Shown here piece by piece: positions 1 to 5,443 of a DNA stretch of 5,443 bases; positions within the stretch are counted from its first letter, which is position 1; every line of letters begins with the position of its first letter. Both the position numbers and the translations under genes were made by a program. Below the pieces are notes generated by a model. That model was not told the origin of the DNA. It saw nothing but the letters and a program-made list of their open reading frames with translations, and searched no databases. The stretch is from an uncultured Aquificaceae bacterium (GTDB taxonomy: Bacteria > Aquificota > Aquificia > Aquificales > Aquificaceae): positions 1-5,443 of the forward strand of contig CALLAD010000109.1 in the NCBI GenBank assembly GCA_938002625.1, in the 5' to 3' direction.

Positions 1-4
1 CCAT
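1..4 (-). CDS. Start of a divergent gene running off the left edge (only the start codon is visible)
   Basis: On the minus strand an ATG lies at 4-2, preceded by AAGGAAGG (18-11) at a spacing of 6 bases, which is close to an ideal ribosome binding site. Only the start codon and one further base are inside the window, so nothing can be said about the product. The gene would be transcribed away from hisD, with the 75 bases between them acting as a shared divergent promoter region. The call rests only on the Shine-Dalgarno plus ATG geometry; a chance match is possible because the region is A/T- and purine-rich on this strand. Confidence 0.5.
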
Positions 5-10
5 TTTTTA

Positions 11-18
11 CCTTCCTT
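11..18 (-). promoter_or_regulatory. Shine-Dalgarno site of the divergent left-edge gene
   Basis: AAGGAAGG read on the minus strand, 6 bases before an ATG at position 4. It is one of the better Shine-Dalgarno matches in the window. Just upstream on the same strand are A/T-rich -10-like hexamers (TAGAAT at 33-28 and TATATT at 28-23), but no convincing -35 box goes with them. Confidence 0.5.
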
Positions 19-66
19 GAATAATATATTCTACCTCAGAAGCTAAATTTTATTGCCTTTTCGGTT

Positions 67-72
67 TATAAT
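67..72 (+). promoter_or_regulatory. Probable -10 box (TATAAT) immediately before hisD
   Basis: A perfect TATAAT at 67-72 ends 7 bases before the hisD ATG at 80. With usual bacterial spacing, transcription would begin at about 79-80, on or next to the start codon, so the transcript would have little or no 5' leader. No Shine-Dalgarno-like sequence lies between the box and the ATG, which agrees with a leaderless message. No good -35 hexamer is present at 16-18 bp: the positions around 44-49 read TAAATT, and TTGCCT at 53-58 is too close. The region is A/T-rich, so a chance match is possible. Confidence 0.45.
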
Positions 73-79
73 TTAAAGC

Positions 80-1357
80 ATGATAATAGAAGACCTTAGA
101 AATTCTGCTTGGCGGTTTAATGAAAGGTTAAGGTTCCTAAAAGAGAGGGGGCAAATACTAACGGAAGAATACGAGCCAGTGGTAAAGGAAATAATACAAA
201 GGATAAAAGAGGAGGGAGATAAGACCCTTTTGGAGTATACAAAAAGGTTTGATGGAATAGACTTAAGCCCAGAGGATTTAGAAGTTCCCTATGAAGAGCT
301 TGAGAGGGCCTATAACCAATTGGAAGAGGATGTTAGGTCTGCCTTTGAAATAGCCCACGAGAGAATAAGAAGGTTTCACGAAAAGCAACTTGAAAAAAGC
401 TTTTTTATGGAAGAGGAAGGCATAATACTTGGCAACAGGGTAATACCCCTTGAAAGGGTTGGTATTTATGTGCCAGGTGGAAAGGCTGCCTATCCTTCCA
501 CCGTGTTTATGAATGCTGTACCTGCCATAGTTGCTGGTGTTGAAGAGGTTATTATGGTATCTCCAAAGCCCAATACCTATACTCTTGCGGCGGCTTTTAT
601 ATCTGGTGTAAGCAGGGTTTATCAAGTGGGTGGAGCTCAGGCAATTGCATCCCTTGCCTTTGGAACTCAAAGCATTCCCAAGGTGGACAAGATAGTAGGG
701 CCCGGGAACATATACGTGGCTCTTGCCAAAAAACTACTCTTTGGGCTTGTGGACATAGATATGATAGCTGGGCCTTCTGAGATACTTATAATAGCCGATG
801 GTAGCGTGGATCCCAAGTGGGTTGCCTGCGACCTTCTTTCTCAGGCAGAGCATGATGAATTGGCTGGAGCTTTTATGATAACCACCGATGAAGAGTATGC
901 CAAAGAGGTTTCCCAATGGGTAGAAAAGCTTCTTGAGGATTTTCCAAGAAGGGACATAGCCCAAAAATCCATAGATAGGTTTGGCACCATATTCCTTGTA
1001 AGGGACCTTTACCAAGCTTGCGAGGTTGCAAACCACATAGCACCAGAGCATCTTGAAATTCTCACAGAAGATCCCTTTTCCCTTTTGCCCTACATAAAGC
1101 ATGCTGGTGCCATCTTCTTAGGAAAGTATGCCACGGAGCCCCTTGGCGATTATTTGCTTGGCCCAAACCACACGTTGCCCACTGGTGGAACGGCAAGGTT
1201 TTTCTCCCCCCTTGGTGTCTATGACTTTTTAAAGAAAAGCTCCGTAATATACCTTTCAAAAGAGGGCTTTGACCGAGTGGCGGAGCATGCGGAAAACATA
1301 GCAAAAGTAGAAGGTCTTTATGCCCACTTTTATGCGGTAAGAGTAAGAAGAGAATAA
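80..1357 (+). CDS. hisD: Histidinol dehydrogenase (EC 1.1.1.23)
   Basis: Catalyses the last two steps of histidine synthesis, the NAD-dependent four-electron oxidation of L-histidinol through histidinaldehyde to L-histidine. The family enzyme is a cytoplasmic, zinc-dependent homodimer. At 425 residues it is full length, and all key residues of the E. coli enzyme are present with the same spacing: Q255/H258 in SQAEHD, the catalytic pair E323/H324 in APEHLEI, D357 and H364 in GDYLLGPNH, and E411/H416 near the C-terminus. The conserved [10 protein letters not shown] (131-140), GGAQAIA (184-190), VGPGN (206-210) and IAGPSE (229-234) segments are also intact. The ATG at 80 gives a normal family N-terminus, but no Shine-Dalgarno precedes it; a TATAAT 7 bases upstream suggests a leaderless mRNA. 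No other his gene is in the window, in line with the scattered biosynthetic genes known for Aquificales. The divergent gene to the left does not overlap it. Confidence 0.97.
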   Translation: MIIEDLRNSAWRFNERLRFLKERGQILTEEYEPVVKEIIQRIKEEGDKTLLEYTKRFDGIDLSPEDLEVPYEELERAYNQLEEDVRSAFEIAHERIRRFHEKQLEKSFFMEEEGIILGNRVIPLERVGIYVPGGKAAYPSTVFMNAVPAIVAGVEEVIMVSPKPNTYTLAAAFISGVSRVYQVGGAQAIASLAFGTQSIPKVDKIVGPGNIYVALAKKLLFGLVDIDMIAGPSEILIIADGSVDPKWVACDLLSQAEHDELAGAFMITTDEEYAKEVSQWVEKLLEDFPRRDIAQKSIDRFGTIFLVRDLYQACEVANHIAPEHLEILTEDPFSLLPYIKHAGAIFLGKYATEPLGDYLLGPNHTLPTGGTARFFSPLGVYDFLKKSSVIYLSKEGFDRVAEHAENIAKVEGLYAHFYAVRVRRE

Positions 1358-1365
1358 AAGAATCC

Positions 1366-1377
1366 TGAGATATCTCA
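1366..1377. repeat. Perfect 12-bp palindrome between hisD and the DUF255 gene
   Basis: TGAGATATCTCA is exactly self-complementary and begins 8 bases after the hisD stop. Directly after it, CTAAG (1386-1390) and CTTAG (1398-1402) can form a short 5-bp stem with a 7-base loop. Neither is followed by a T-run, so a classical intrinsic terminator is not supported. A dimeric regulator site just upstream of the next gene's possible -10 box is conceivable but is only inference. Confidence 0.35.
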
Positions 1378-1381
1378 TTGT

Positions 1382-1387
1382 TATACT
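1382..1387 (+). promoter_or_regulatory. Possible -10 box (TATACT) for the DUF255 gene
   Basis: TATACT differs from the TATAAT consensus at one base and lies 45 bases upstream of the ATG at 1427. It would give a 5' leader of about 30 bases carrying the strong ribosome binding site. No recognisable -35 element is found at the proper distance, so this is weak and the gene may instead be transcribed from the hisD promoter. Confidence 0.25.
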
Positions 1388-1412
1388 AAGCCCATTACTT
1401 AGCTTATCCCGT

Positions 1413-1420
1413 AGGGAGGA
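1413..1420 (+). promoter_or_regulatory. Strong Shine-Dalgarno of the DUF255 gene
   Basis: AGGGAGGA lies 6 bases before the ATG at 1427 and fixes that start codon. It is a much stronger site than anything before hisD, so the two genes do not share the same mode of translation initiation. Confidence 0.8.
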
Positions 1421-1426
1421 ATATTT

Positions 1427-3367
1427 ATGCCCAATAGACTTGTAAATTCAAAAAGTCCATATCTTCAAAAGGCTGCCCATCAGCCAGTAGACTGGTATGA
1501 ATGGTCGGAAGAGGCCTTTAGAAAAGCCAAGGAAGAGGATAAACCCATTTTACTTTCCATAGGCGGTGTTTGGTGTCATTGGTGCCATGTTATGGCCCAC
1601 GAAAGCTTTGAAAATCCAGAAATAGCAAGGATAATAAACGAAAACTTTGTTGCCATAAAGGTAGACAGGGACGAAAGGCCAGACATAGATAGGAGATATC
1701 AGGAGGTTGTTATAGCCCTTACCAACTCTGGCGGTTGGCCTCTTACTGTTTTCTTAACACCCGATGGAAAGGCCTTTTTTGGGGGCACCTACTTTCCACC
1801 AGAGGACCGCTGGGGTAGATTGGGCTTTAAGTCTTTACTTCTACGAATAGCCCAACTTTGGAAAGAGGACAGGGATAAGCTTTTAAAGTCTGCTCAAAAG
1901 GTTTTTGAGCTTTTACAAAACTACTCTAAGCAAAACTATAAGGATCCAGTGGATGGTGATATACTGGAAAGGGGCATATCTGCCCTTCTTACGAGCATAG
2001 ATTACCAACATGGTGGCATAGGCTCTGCTCCCAAATTCCACCATGCAAAAGCCTTTGAGCTTTTGATATATCACAACTACTTTAATCCATCTCCCCTTTT
2101 GCAAAAAGCCATCAGCCTATCCTTGGATGCCATGGCAAAGGGGGGAGTTTATGACCATCTGCTTGGTGGCTTTTTTAGGTATTCAACCGATGACCTATGG
2201 CATATTCCCCACTTTGAGAAAATGCTATACGACAATGCAGAACTTTTGAGTTTATACTCCATAGCCTACAAAGTATTTGGGAAAAAGCTTTACAAGGAAA
2301 TAGCCCAAGGGATAGTTAACTATTACAGGCTTTATGGCTACGATCCACAGGGGGGTTTTTATGCCTCTCAGGATGCCGACATTGGCTTATTGGATGAGGG
2401 GGGCTATTACACCTTCACAGAAAAGGAAATAAAAGAAGTGCTAACAGAGGAGGAATTTAAAATAGCAAGCCTTTACTTTGGCTTTGCTCCCATGCCCCAT
2501 GAGCAACAAAAGAAGGTCTTGTATATAAAAAGGGAAGAGGAAGAAATAGCCCAAGAGCTAAATATGGAACCTTCGGAGGTAGAAAGGGCAATAAATACTA
2601 TAAAAGCCAAGCTTTTGGAATACAGAAGCAAAAGAGAAATGCCCTATGTAGACAAGAGCATATACACCAATTGGAATTCCCTTATGGTTTCAGCCTTGTG
2701 TGATTATTGGAAGGTATTCCAAGACCCAAGGGCAAGGGAGATGGCGGAAAAGACAATAGAAAGACTTCTAAAAACCCACTACAAGGAGGGAAAAGTTTAC
2801 CATAAGGAAGGCCTTGAAGGTTTTTCGGAGGATTACATATTCCTTGCCAATGCCCTTATATCCCTGTTTGAAATAACCCAGAAGAAGGAATACATTGAAG
2901 CTTCCTCGGAAATAATGAAGAGGGCAATAGACCTCTTTTGGGATAATGTAGATTGGGGCTTTTACGATTCTTCGCAAGAAGGAGAAGGCTTGCTTGGCAT
3001 TAGGCTAAAAAACATCCAGGATACGCCAACCCAGTCGGCAAATGGCACGGCACCCTATACACTGCTCTTACTTGGAAATATAAAGGGAGAAAGCTTTTTC
3101 TTTGACTATGCGGAAAAAACGCTACAAGCCTTTTCAAGGTTTATCAAGGATATACCAATGGCTTCCCATTCCTATCTAATAAGCCTTTATGCCTATCTAA
3201 GGAGCATTTACAAAATAGAAACGGAAGAATTTTACGAGGATGCCCTTAAATTCTTTAGACCTTTTAAAATTGTCTTACGTGCTCCAGTGGAAGGTCTTTT
3301 AGTGTGCCAAGGACAAAGTTGCCAAAAGTTTGAAAATCTTAATCAAATCTTAACAGGCGGGGGCTAA
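1427..3367 (+). CDS. DUF255 thioredoxin-fold protein with (alpha/alpha)6-barrel domain (YyaL/SPATA20 family)
   Basis: A complete member of the widespread DUF255 family (bacterial YyaL, animal SPATA20), 646 residues, near the usual family length of about 600-700. The N-terminal thioredoxin-like domain (about 1-165) opens with the family signature [11 protein letters not shown], and has the redox motif C50-H-W-C53 and a likely cis-proline P105 in SGGWP. The rest resembles the alpha-helical barrel of N-acylglucosamine 2-epimerases and six-hairpin glycosidases. Family blocks seen are [11 protein letters not shown] (196-206), [15 protein letters not shown] (242-256) followed by [12 protein letters not shown] (259-270), SQDAD (314-318), TNWNSLM (414-420) and [12 protein letters not shown] (466-477). 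A C-terminal C627-x4-C632 pair is also typical of the family. There is no signal peptide, so it is probably cytosolic. The biochemical function of the family is not settled; disulfide or other redox chemistry linked to a carbohydrate-binding fold is inference. A strong ribosome site precedes the ATG. It lies 69 bp after hisD and 34 bp before a small gene. Confidence 0.93.
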   Translation: MPNRLVNSKSPYLQKAAHQPVDWYEWSEEAFRKAKEEDKPILLSIGGVWCHWCHVMAHESFENPEIARIINENFVAIKVDRDERPDIDRRYQEVVIALTNSGGWPLTVFLTPDGKAFFGGTYFPPEDRWGRLGFKSLLLRIAQLWKEDRDKLLKSAQKVFELLQNYSKQNYKDPVDGDILERGISALLTSIDYQHGGIGSAPKFHHAKAFELLIYHNYFNPSPLLQKAISLSLDAMAKGGVYDHLLGGFFRYSTDDLWHIPHFEKMLYDNAELLSLYSIAYKVFGKKLYKEIAQGIVNYYRLYGYDPQGGFYASQDADIGLLDEGGYYTFTEKEIKEVLTEEEFKIASLYFGFAPMPHEQQKKVLYIKREEEEIAQELNMEPSEVERAINTIKAKLLEYRSKREMPYVDKSIYTNWNSLMVSALCDYWKVFQDPRAREMAEKTIERLLKTHYKEGKVYHKEGLEGFSEDYIFLANALISLFEITQKKEYIEASSEIMKRAIDLFWDNVDWGFYDSSQEGEGLLGIRLKNIQDTPTQSANGTAPYTLLLLGNIKGESFFFDYAEKTLQAFSRFIKDIPMASHSYLISLYAYLRSIYKIETEEFYEDALKFFRPFKIVLRAPVEGLLVCQGQSCQKFENLNQILTGGG

Positions 3368-3372
3368 TATTT

Positions 3373-3389
3373 AACCTGTAAAAACCTGT
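3373..3389. repeat. Direct repeat AACCTGT, two copies 10 bp apart
   Basis: AACCTGT occurs at 3373-3379 and 3383-3389, one helical turn apart, in the 34-bp gap before the 58-codon gene. The inverted partner ACAGG lies at 3353-3357 in the end of the preceding gene and could pair with either copy of CCTGT. This may be a small regulator or RNA-pairing site, or chance; the repeat unit is too short to decide. Confidence 0.3.
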
Positions 3390-3396
3390 GGAGGTG
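3390..3396 (+). promoter_or_regulatory. Near-ideal Shine-Dalgarno of the 58-codon gene
   Basis: GGAGGTG is complementary to the 3' end of 16S rRNA over all seven bases and is followed after 5 bases by the ATG at 3402. It is the strongest ribosome binding site in the window and the main argument that the short open frame after it is translated. Confidence 0.8.
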
Positions 3397-3401
3397 TAAG
3401 G

Positions 3402-3578
3402 ATGAAGGTGTTAAAGGTAAAGGATAAAAGAGTGGCTAAAAGGCTTTCCGATAGGCTTTTAAAGAAGGGCTTGGTGGTGGCGTATGCAGAAAGGGAAGAG
3501 GATTTAAGGAAAGCTTTTTCAAAGAAAGCCCATGTGGTGCTTCTTGTCTCAGAGGGTGTATCCGAAACTCTTAACTAA
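3402..3578 (+). CDS. Small basic protein of unknown function, 58 aa
   Basis: A 58-codon reading frame starting with ATG five bases after GGAGGTG. I do not recognise the product (it begins MKVLKVKDKR and ends EGVSETLN). It is rich in Lys and Arg, with 15 basic against 8 acidic residues, and has no cysteine, signal peptide or membrane segment. The sequence alternates as strand (1-6), helix (8-22), strand (24-29), helix (30-42), strand (44-49), a beta-alpha-beta-alpha-beta pattern like half of a Rossmann or receiver fold; this is read by eye. Codon use (AGG, AAG, CTT, GTG) matches the neighbours. It lies 34 bp after the DUF255 gene and may be cotranscribed with it. Its last 30 bases, nine sense codons plus the stop, overlap the 3' end of era on the other strand. 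The short length and unknown homology are the main doubts. Confidence 0.7.
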   Translation: MKVLKVKDKRVAKRLSDRLLKKGLVVAYAEREEDLRKAFSKKAHVVLLVSEGVSETLN

Positions 3579-4451
3579 CTCTGGCCTCTTCTTCCAATCG
3601 GGCTTAACCCTTACGAAAAGCTCCAAGTAAATCTTTCTTCCCGTTATAAGCTCCAACTCTTCCCTTGCCATCTTCCCTATGGATTTTATCCTTTGACCCT
3701 TCTTGCCTATTATTATCGGCTTGTAATTTTCCCTATCCACTATTATTTCTGCCTTTATTACCAAAACATTGGGGTCATGCGTCCCTTGAGAGATTTCATT
3801 TACCACAACCGCCACGCCTTGGGGTATTTCTTGATGAACCTTTAAAAGCACCTTTTCCCTTATTATTTCCGCAGCCATAAGCCTAAAGGGAAGGTCTGTT
3901 ACCATTTCCTCTGGGAATAGGGGCTCTCCCTCTGGAAGGTACTTTATTATGGTTTTTATAAGCTCGTCTACGTTGTAACCCTTTAGGGCGCTTAAGGGTA
4001 TGATTTCCTTAAAGGGGTATTTTTTTGAAAGCTCCTCCGCAAGGGGCAATAAATTTTCTACACCACCTACCTTGTCCACCTTGTTTATAAGAAGAAAAAG
4101 GGGCTTTTCTTCTGCATAGGGTCTTATATGGGCTTCAAACACCTCCCTATCATCATCCCTAAAACCATCCTCCGCATCTATCATAAAAAGGATCAAGTCG
4201 GCATCCGCCAAAGAAGCCTTTGCCACTTCCACCATTGCCTCACCAAGGGCATCCTTTGGTCTGTATATTCCAGGTGTATCAAGAAGAATTATCTGGGCAG
4301 TGTTTGGTATGTTTTTAACACCCAATACCCTTATTCTTGTGGTTCCTGGCTTTGGGGATATTATGGATATTTTGGTTCCAAGAATTTGATTTAAAAGGGT
4401 AGACTTTCCCACGTTTGGCTTACCCACTATGGCTACATATCCTACCTTCAT
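3549..4451 (-). CDS. era: GTPase Era, ribosome small-subunit assembly factor
   Basis: Essential GTP-binding protein that binds the 3' end of 16S rRNA and helps 30S maturation; cytoplasmic and partly membrane-associated in characterised bacteria. With 300 residues it has the usual Era length. The G domain carries G1 GKPNVGKS (10-17), the G2 threonine in GTTR (36-39), G3 DTPG (58-61), G4 NKVD (123-126) and G5 SAL (154-156). The C-terminal KH RNA-binding domain holds the GKKGQRIKSIG loop (249-259). The KH domain separates Era from the related Der and TrmE proteins. Two ATGs stand in tandem at 4454 and 4451. The second is chosen because it gives the common Era N-terminus MKVGYVAIVG and because the AAAGG (4459-4455) directly touches the first ATG with no spacing; translation may depend on reinitiation after the permease stop codon six bases upstream. 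The 3' end overlaps a convergent 58-codon gene by 30 bp. Confidence 0.97.
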   Translation of the reverse strand: MKVGYVAIVGKPNVGKSTLLNQILGTKISIISPKPGTTRIRVLGVKNIPNTAQIILLDTPGIYRPKDALGEAMVEVAKASLADADLILFMIDAEDGFRDDDREVFEAHIRPYAEEKPLFLLINKVDKVGGVENLLPLAEELSKKYPFKEIIPLSALKGYNVDELIKTIIKYLPEGEPLFPEEMVTDLPFRLMAAEIIREKVLLKVHQEIPQGVAVVVNEISQGTHDPNVLVIKAEIIVDRENYKPIIIGKKGQRIKSIGKMAREELELITGRKIYLELFVRVKPDWKKRPELVKSFGYTL

Positions 4452-4457
4452 CATCCT

Positions 4458-5180
4458 TTAATGTAACTCTCCAAATATGAATAGTAGAACACCAAGCAAG
4501 ATTATAGCATAAGTGACTCCAGACCTATAAAGATATGCTGGTAACCTCTTTATAAGCATGCTTCCTAAGGCTAAACCAAAGAGAAGACCCAAAAGGCCAG
4601 CCATAATAAAGTTAAAGTCAAGGAAGGCTACTTCTAAATGCCTGTAAGCTACAAGCCTAAGGATTACATTGGATGCAAAGTATAGGTTTAAAATAAGCCT
4701 TATAGAGCTTGGGTCTTTTATATGCTGAGCAAGGAATACTAAAGGTGGTGGACCTCCCATGCCCACAAGCCCAGCAAAAAAACCACCAAGAAAACCCATT
4801 GGCACACCCATATGCCTTCCTATTCTTATCCTAATCCATTCCTTTTGTACTGCAAGGTCGTACAATCCCAAAAGAACTATAAAGCCACCTATAAGAATCC
4901 TTGCCTCTTCAGATTTTATCCTATCAAGCATCCATGCACCCAGATATATTCCCGGGATGGAGCCCGCTATTAGGGAAAAAAGCAAGTACGCATCCACCTT
5001 GCCCTTCCTGTTTTGGTATATTAGGCCAACAGTACCCACAAAATTAAAAATGGCGGAAGAAACTATGACCATTTTGGGATCATAAAAGAGGGAAAGAATA
5101 CCAATAATAAAAATACCAGCTCCAAAGCCCGTAAGGGATTGAAAAAGCCAAGCAAAAGAAACAACAAAGAAAGGAATCAT
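4458..5180 (-). CDS. TauE/SafE-family (sulfite exporter-like) membrane permease
   Basis: A 240-residue, very hydrophobic protein with about eight predicted membrane segments, roughly at 3-31, 36-57, 63-84, 93-111, 127-151, 157-178, 188-209 and 216-237. The two halves repeat the family pattern: a Gly-rich loop LTGFGAG (16-22) in the first half and LVGMGGPPP (138-146) in the second. This internal duplication and the GGPP loop identify the TauE/SafE (DUF81) family of inner-membrane transporters, which includes proteins implicated in export of sulfite, sulfoacetate and other organosulfur anions. The substrate cannot be read from the sequence; a sulfur anion would suit a sulfur-oxidising chemolithotroph but is inference. 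The ATG overlaps the stop of the upstream gene as ATGA (5180-5177), so translational coupling is likely and no strong ribosome site is present. Its stop lies only a few bases before era. Confidence 0.88.
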   Translation of the reverse strand: MIPFFVVSFAWLFQSLTGFGAGIFIIGILSLFYDPKMVIVSSAIFNFVGTVGLIYQNRKGKVDAYLLFSLIAGSIPGIYLGAWMLDRIKSEEARILIGGFIVLLGLYDLAVQKEWIRIRIGRHMGVPMGFLGGFFAGLVGMGGPPPLVFLAQHIKDPSSIRLILNLYFASNVILRLVAYRHLEVAFLDFNFIMAGLLGLLFGLALGSMLIKRLPAYLYRSGVTYAIILLGVLLFIFGELH

Positions 5181-5443
5181 CTACCAAATAGTGATTTTAT
5201 AAAGTTAAAAAAGCCACCATGCCTTCTCTTAAGCTCTATGCTTAGATTTTCTATCCACTCTCCAATCTTTCCCGTTGTTTTTGAAAGAAGGGACTTATCC
5301 CTTATGGAATCCCCATAAAGGAACTCCTTTAAAACCTCGTTGGTTTCTTCAAGGGTTTTTATTAACCTCTTTAGCTCTTCTATGTTTTCAAGGTTTGCCC
5401 TGTTTATGGTATTTTCTAAGCTTTTACTTATGCCCTCAAGGGC
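5177..5443 (-). CDS. C-terminal part of a coiled-coil-rich protein (5' end outside the window)
   Basis: An open minus-strand frame of 88 codons entering from the right edge and stopping with TGA at 5179-5177. It has no internal stop and no in-frame ATG, GTG or TTG, so the start lies beyond the window. Residues about 1-42 of the visible part form long amphipathic helices with heptad-like Leu/Ile spacing (for example LENIEELKRLIKTLEETN), followed by a Lys/Ser-rich segment with a second helix (KIGEWIENLSIELKRR) and an aromatic, basic tail ending GGFFNFIKSLFGR. The helical tail after an unseen N-terminus recalls the C-terminal part of MCE/MlaD-type lipid-transport substrate-binding proteins, but the match is weak and the MCE domain itself is not visible, so the identity is open. 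The stop overlaps the permease start by 4 bases, marking it as the same operon. Confidence 0.8.
   Translation of the reverse strand, partial: ALEGISKSLENTINRANLENIEELKRLIKTLEETNEVLKEFLYGDSIRDKSLLSKTTGKIGEWIENLSIELKRRHGGFFNFIKSLFGR

Noticed and set aside
278..1304. Three minus-strand open frames (278-670, 734-1102, 1062-1304) inside hisD
   Set aside because: They lie antisense within a clear full-length hisD, have compositions unlike the neighbouring proteins (rich in Tyr, His, Gly, Cys) and show no ribosome site or recognisable domain.
1366..1402. Intrinsic terminator after hisD
   Set aside because: The palindrome and the short hairpin lack a following T-run, and the stems are short and A/T-rich.
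1913..2977. Minus-strand open frames 1913-2104 and 2768-2977 inside the DUF255 gene
   Set aside because: Antisense shadows of a conserved coding region, with no family resemblance and no initiation signals.
3438..3460. AAAAGGCTTTCC...GGCTTTT as a possible terminator hairpin for era
   Set aside because: The stem is only 5 bp of mainly A-T pairs with an adjacent G-G mismatch and a weak interior, and it lies within the small coding gene about 90 bases beyond the era stop. Its stability would be poor, especially at high growth temperature.
3665..5085. Plus-strand open frames 3665-3880, 4128-4394 and 4759-5085
   Set aside because: They are antisense to era and the TauE/SafE permease, whose motifs are unambiguous. 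Their Pro/Ser/Leu/His-rich composition is typical of reverse-frame translation.
1..5443. CRISPR array, tRNA/rRNA, insertion sequence, phage or toxin-antitoxin genes
   Set aside because: Reading both strands I saw no regularly spaced repeats, tRNA-like T-loop motifs, terminal inverted repeats or transposase motifs. The small 58-aa gene has no visible partner typical of a toxin-antitoxin pair.

Overview
The window looks like a chromosomal segment of a thermophilic bacterium of the order Aquificales (Aquifex/Hydrogenobacter/Thermocrinis type). This is inferred from the AGG/AGA/ATA-rich codon use, the moderate G+C, the Lys/Glu/Ile-rich proteins, the tight gene packing and the closeness of the Era N-terminus to my recollection of Aquifex proteins. 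No database search was possible. I see no tRNA, rRNA, CRISPR array, insertion sequence or phage gene. No non-coding stretch is longer than about 80 bases.

Layout, left to right. Positions 1-79 are a probable divergent promoter region. On the minus strand a strong Shine-Dalgarno precedes an ATG at position 4 that opens a gene leaving the window. On the plus strand a perfect TATAAT lies just before the hisD start. Plus-strand genes follow: hisD (histidinol dehydrogenase, 80-1357), a DUF255/YyaL (SPATA20-like) thioredoxin-fold protein (1427-3367), and a 58-codon gene (3402-3578) with a near-ideal ribosome binding site. The other half is on the minus strand, read right to left: the 3' part of a coiled-coil-rich gene entering from the right edge (5443-5177), a TauE/SafE-family membrane permease (5180-4458), and the GTPase gene era (4451-3549). 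The two gene sets converge, and the last 10 codons of the 58-codon gene overlap the 3' end of era by 30 bp.

How the genes work together: the minus-strand set looks like a translationally coupled operon (a 4-base ATGA overlap, then a gap of a few bases), so ribosome assembly GTPase Era is co-expressed with a membrane permease and a coiled-coil protein. The plus-strand genes have gaps of 69 and 34 bp and no evident functional link; the dense gene packing of this kind of genome may be the only reason for their proximity. The core genes are ordinary housekeeping or conserved families with intact catalytic motifs. The most unusual items are the 58-aa gene overlapping era tail to tail, the possible leaderless hisD transcript and the permease-era coupling. 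I found no clear evidence of a new defence, mobile or RNA-based system.
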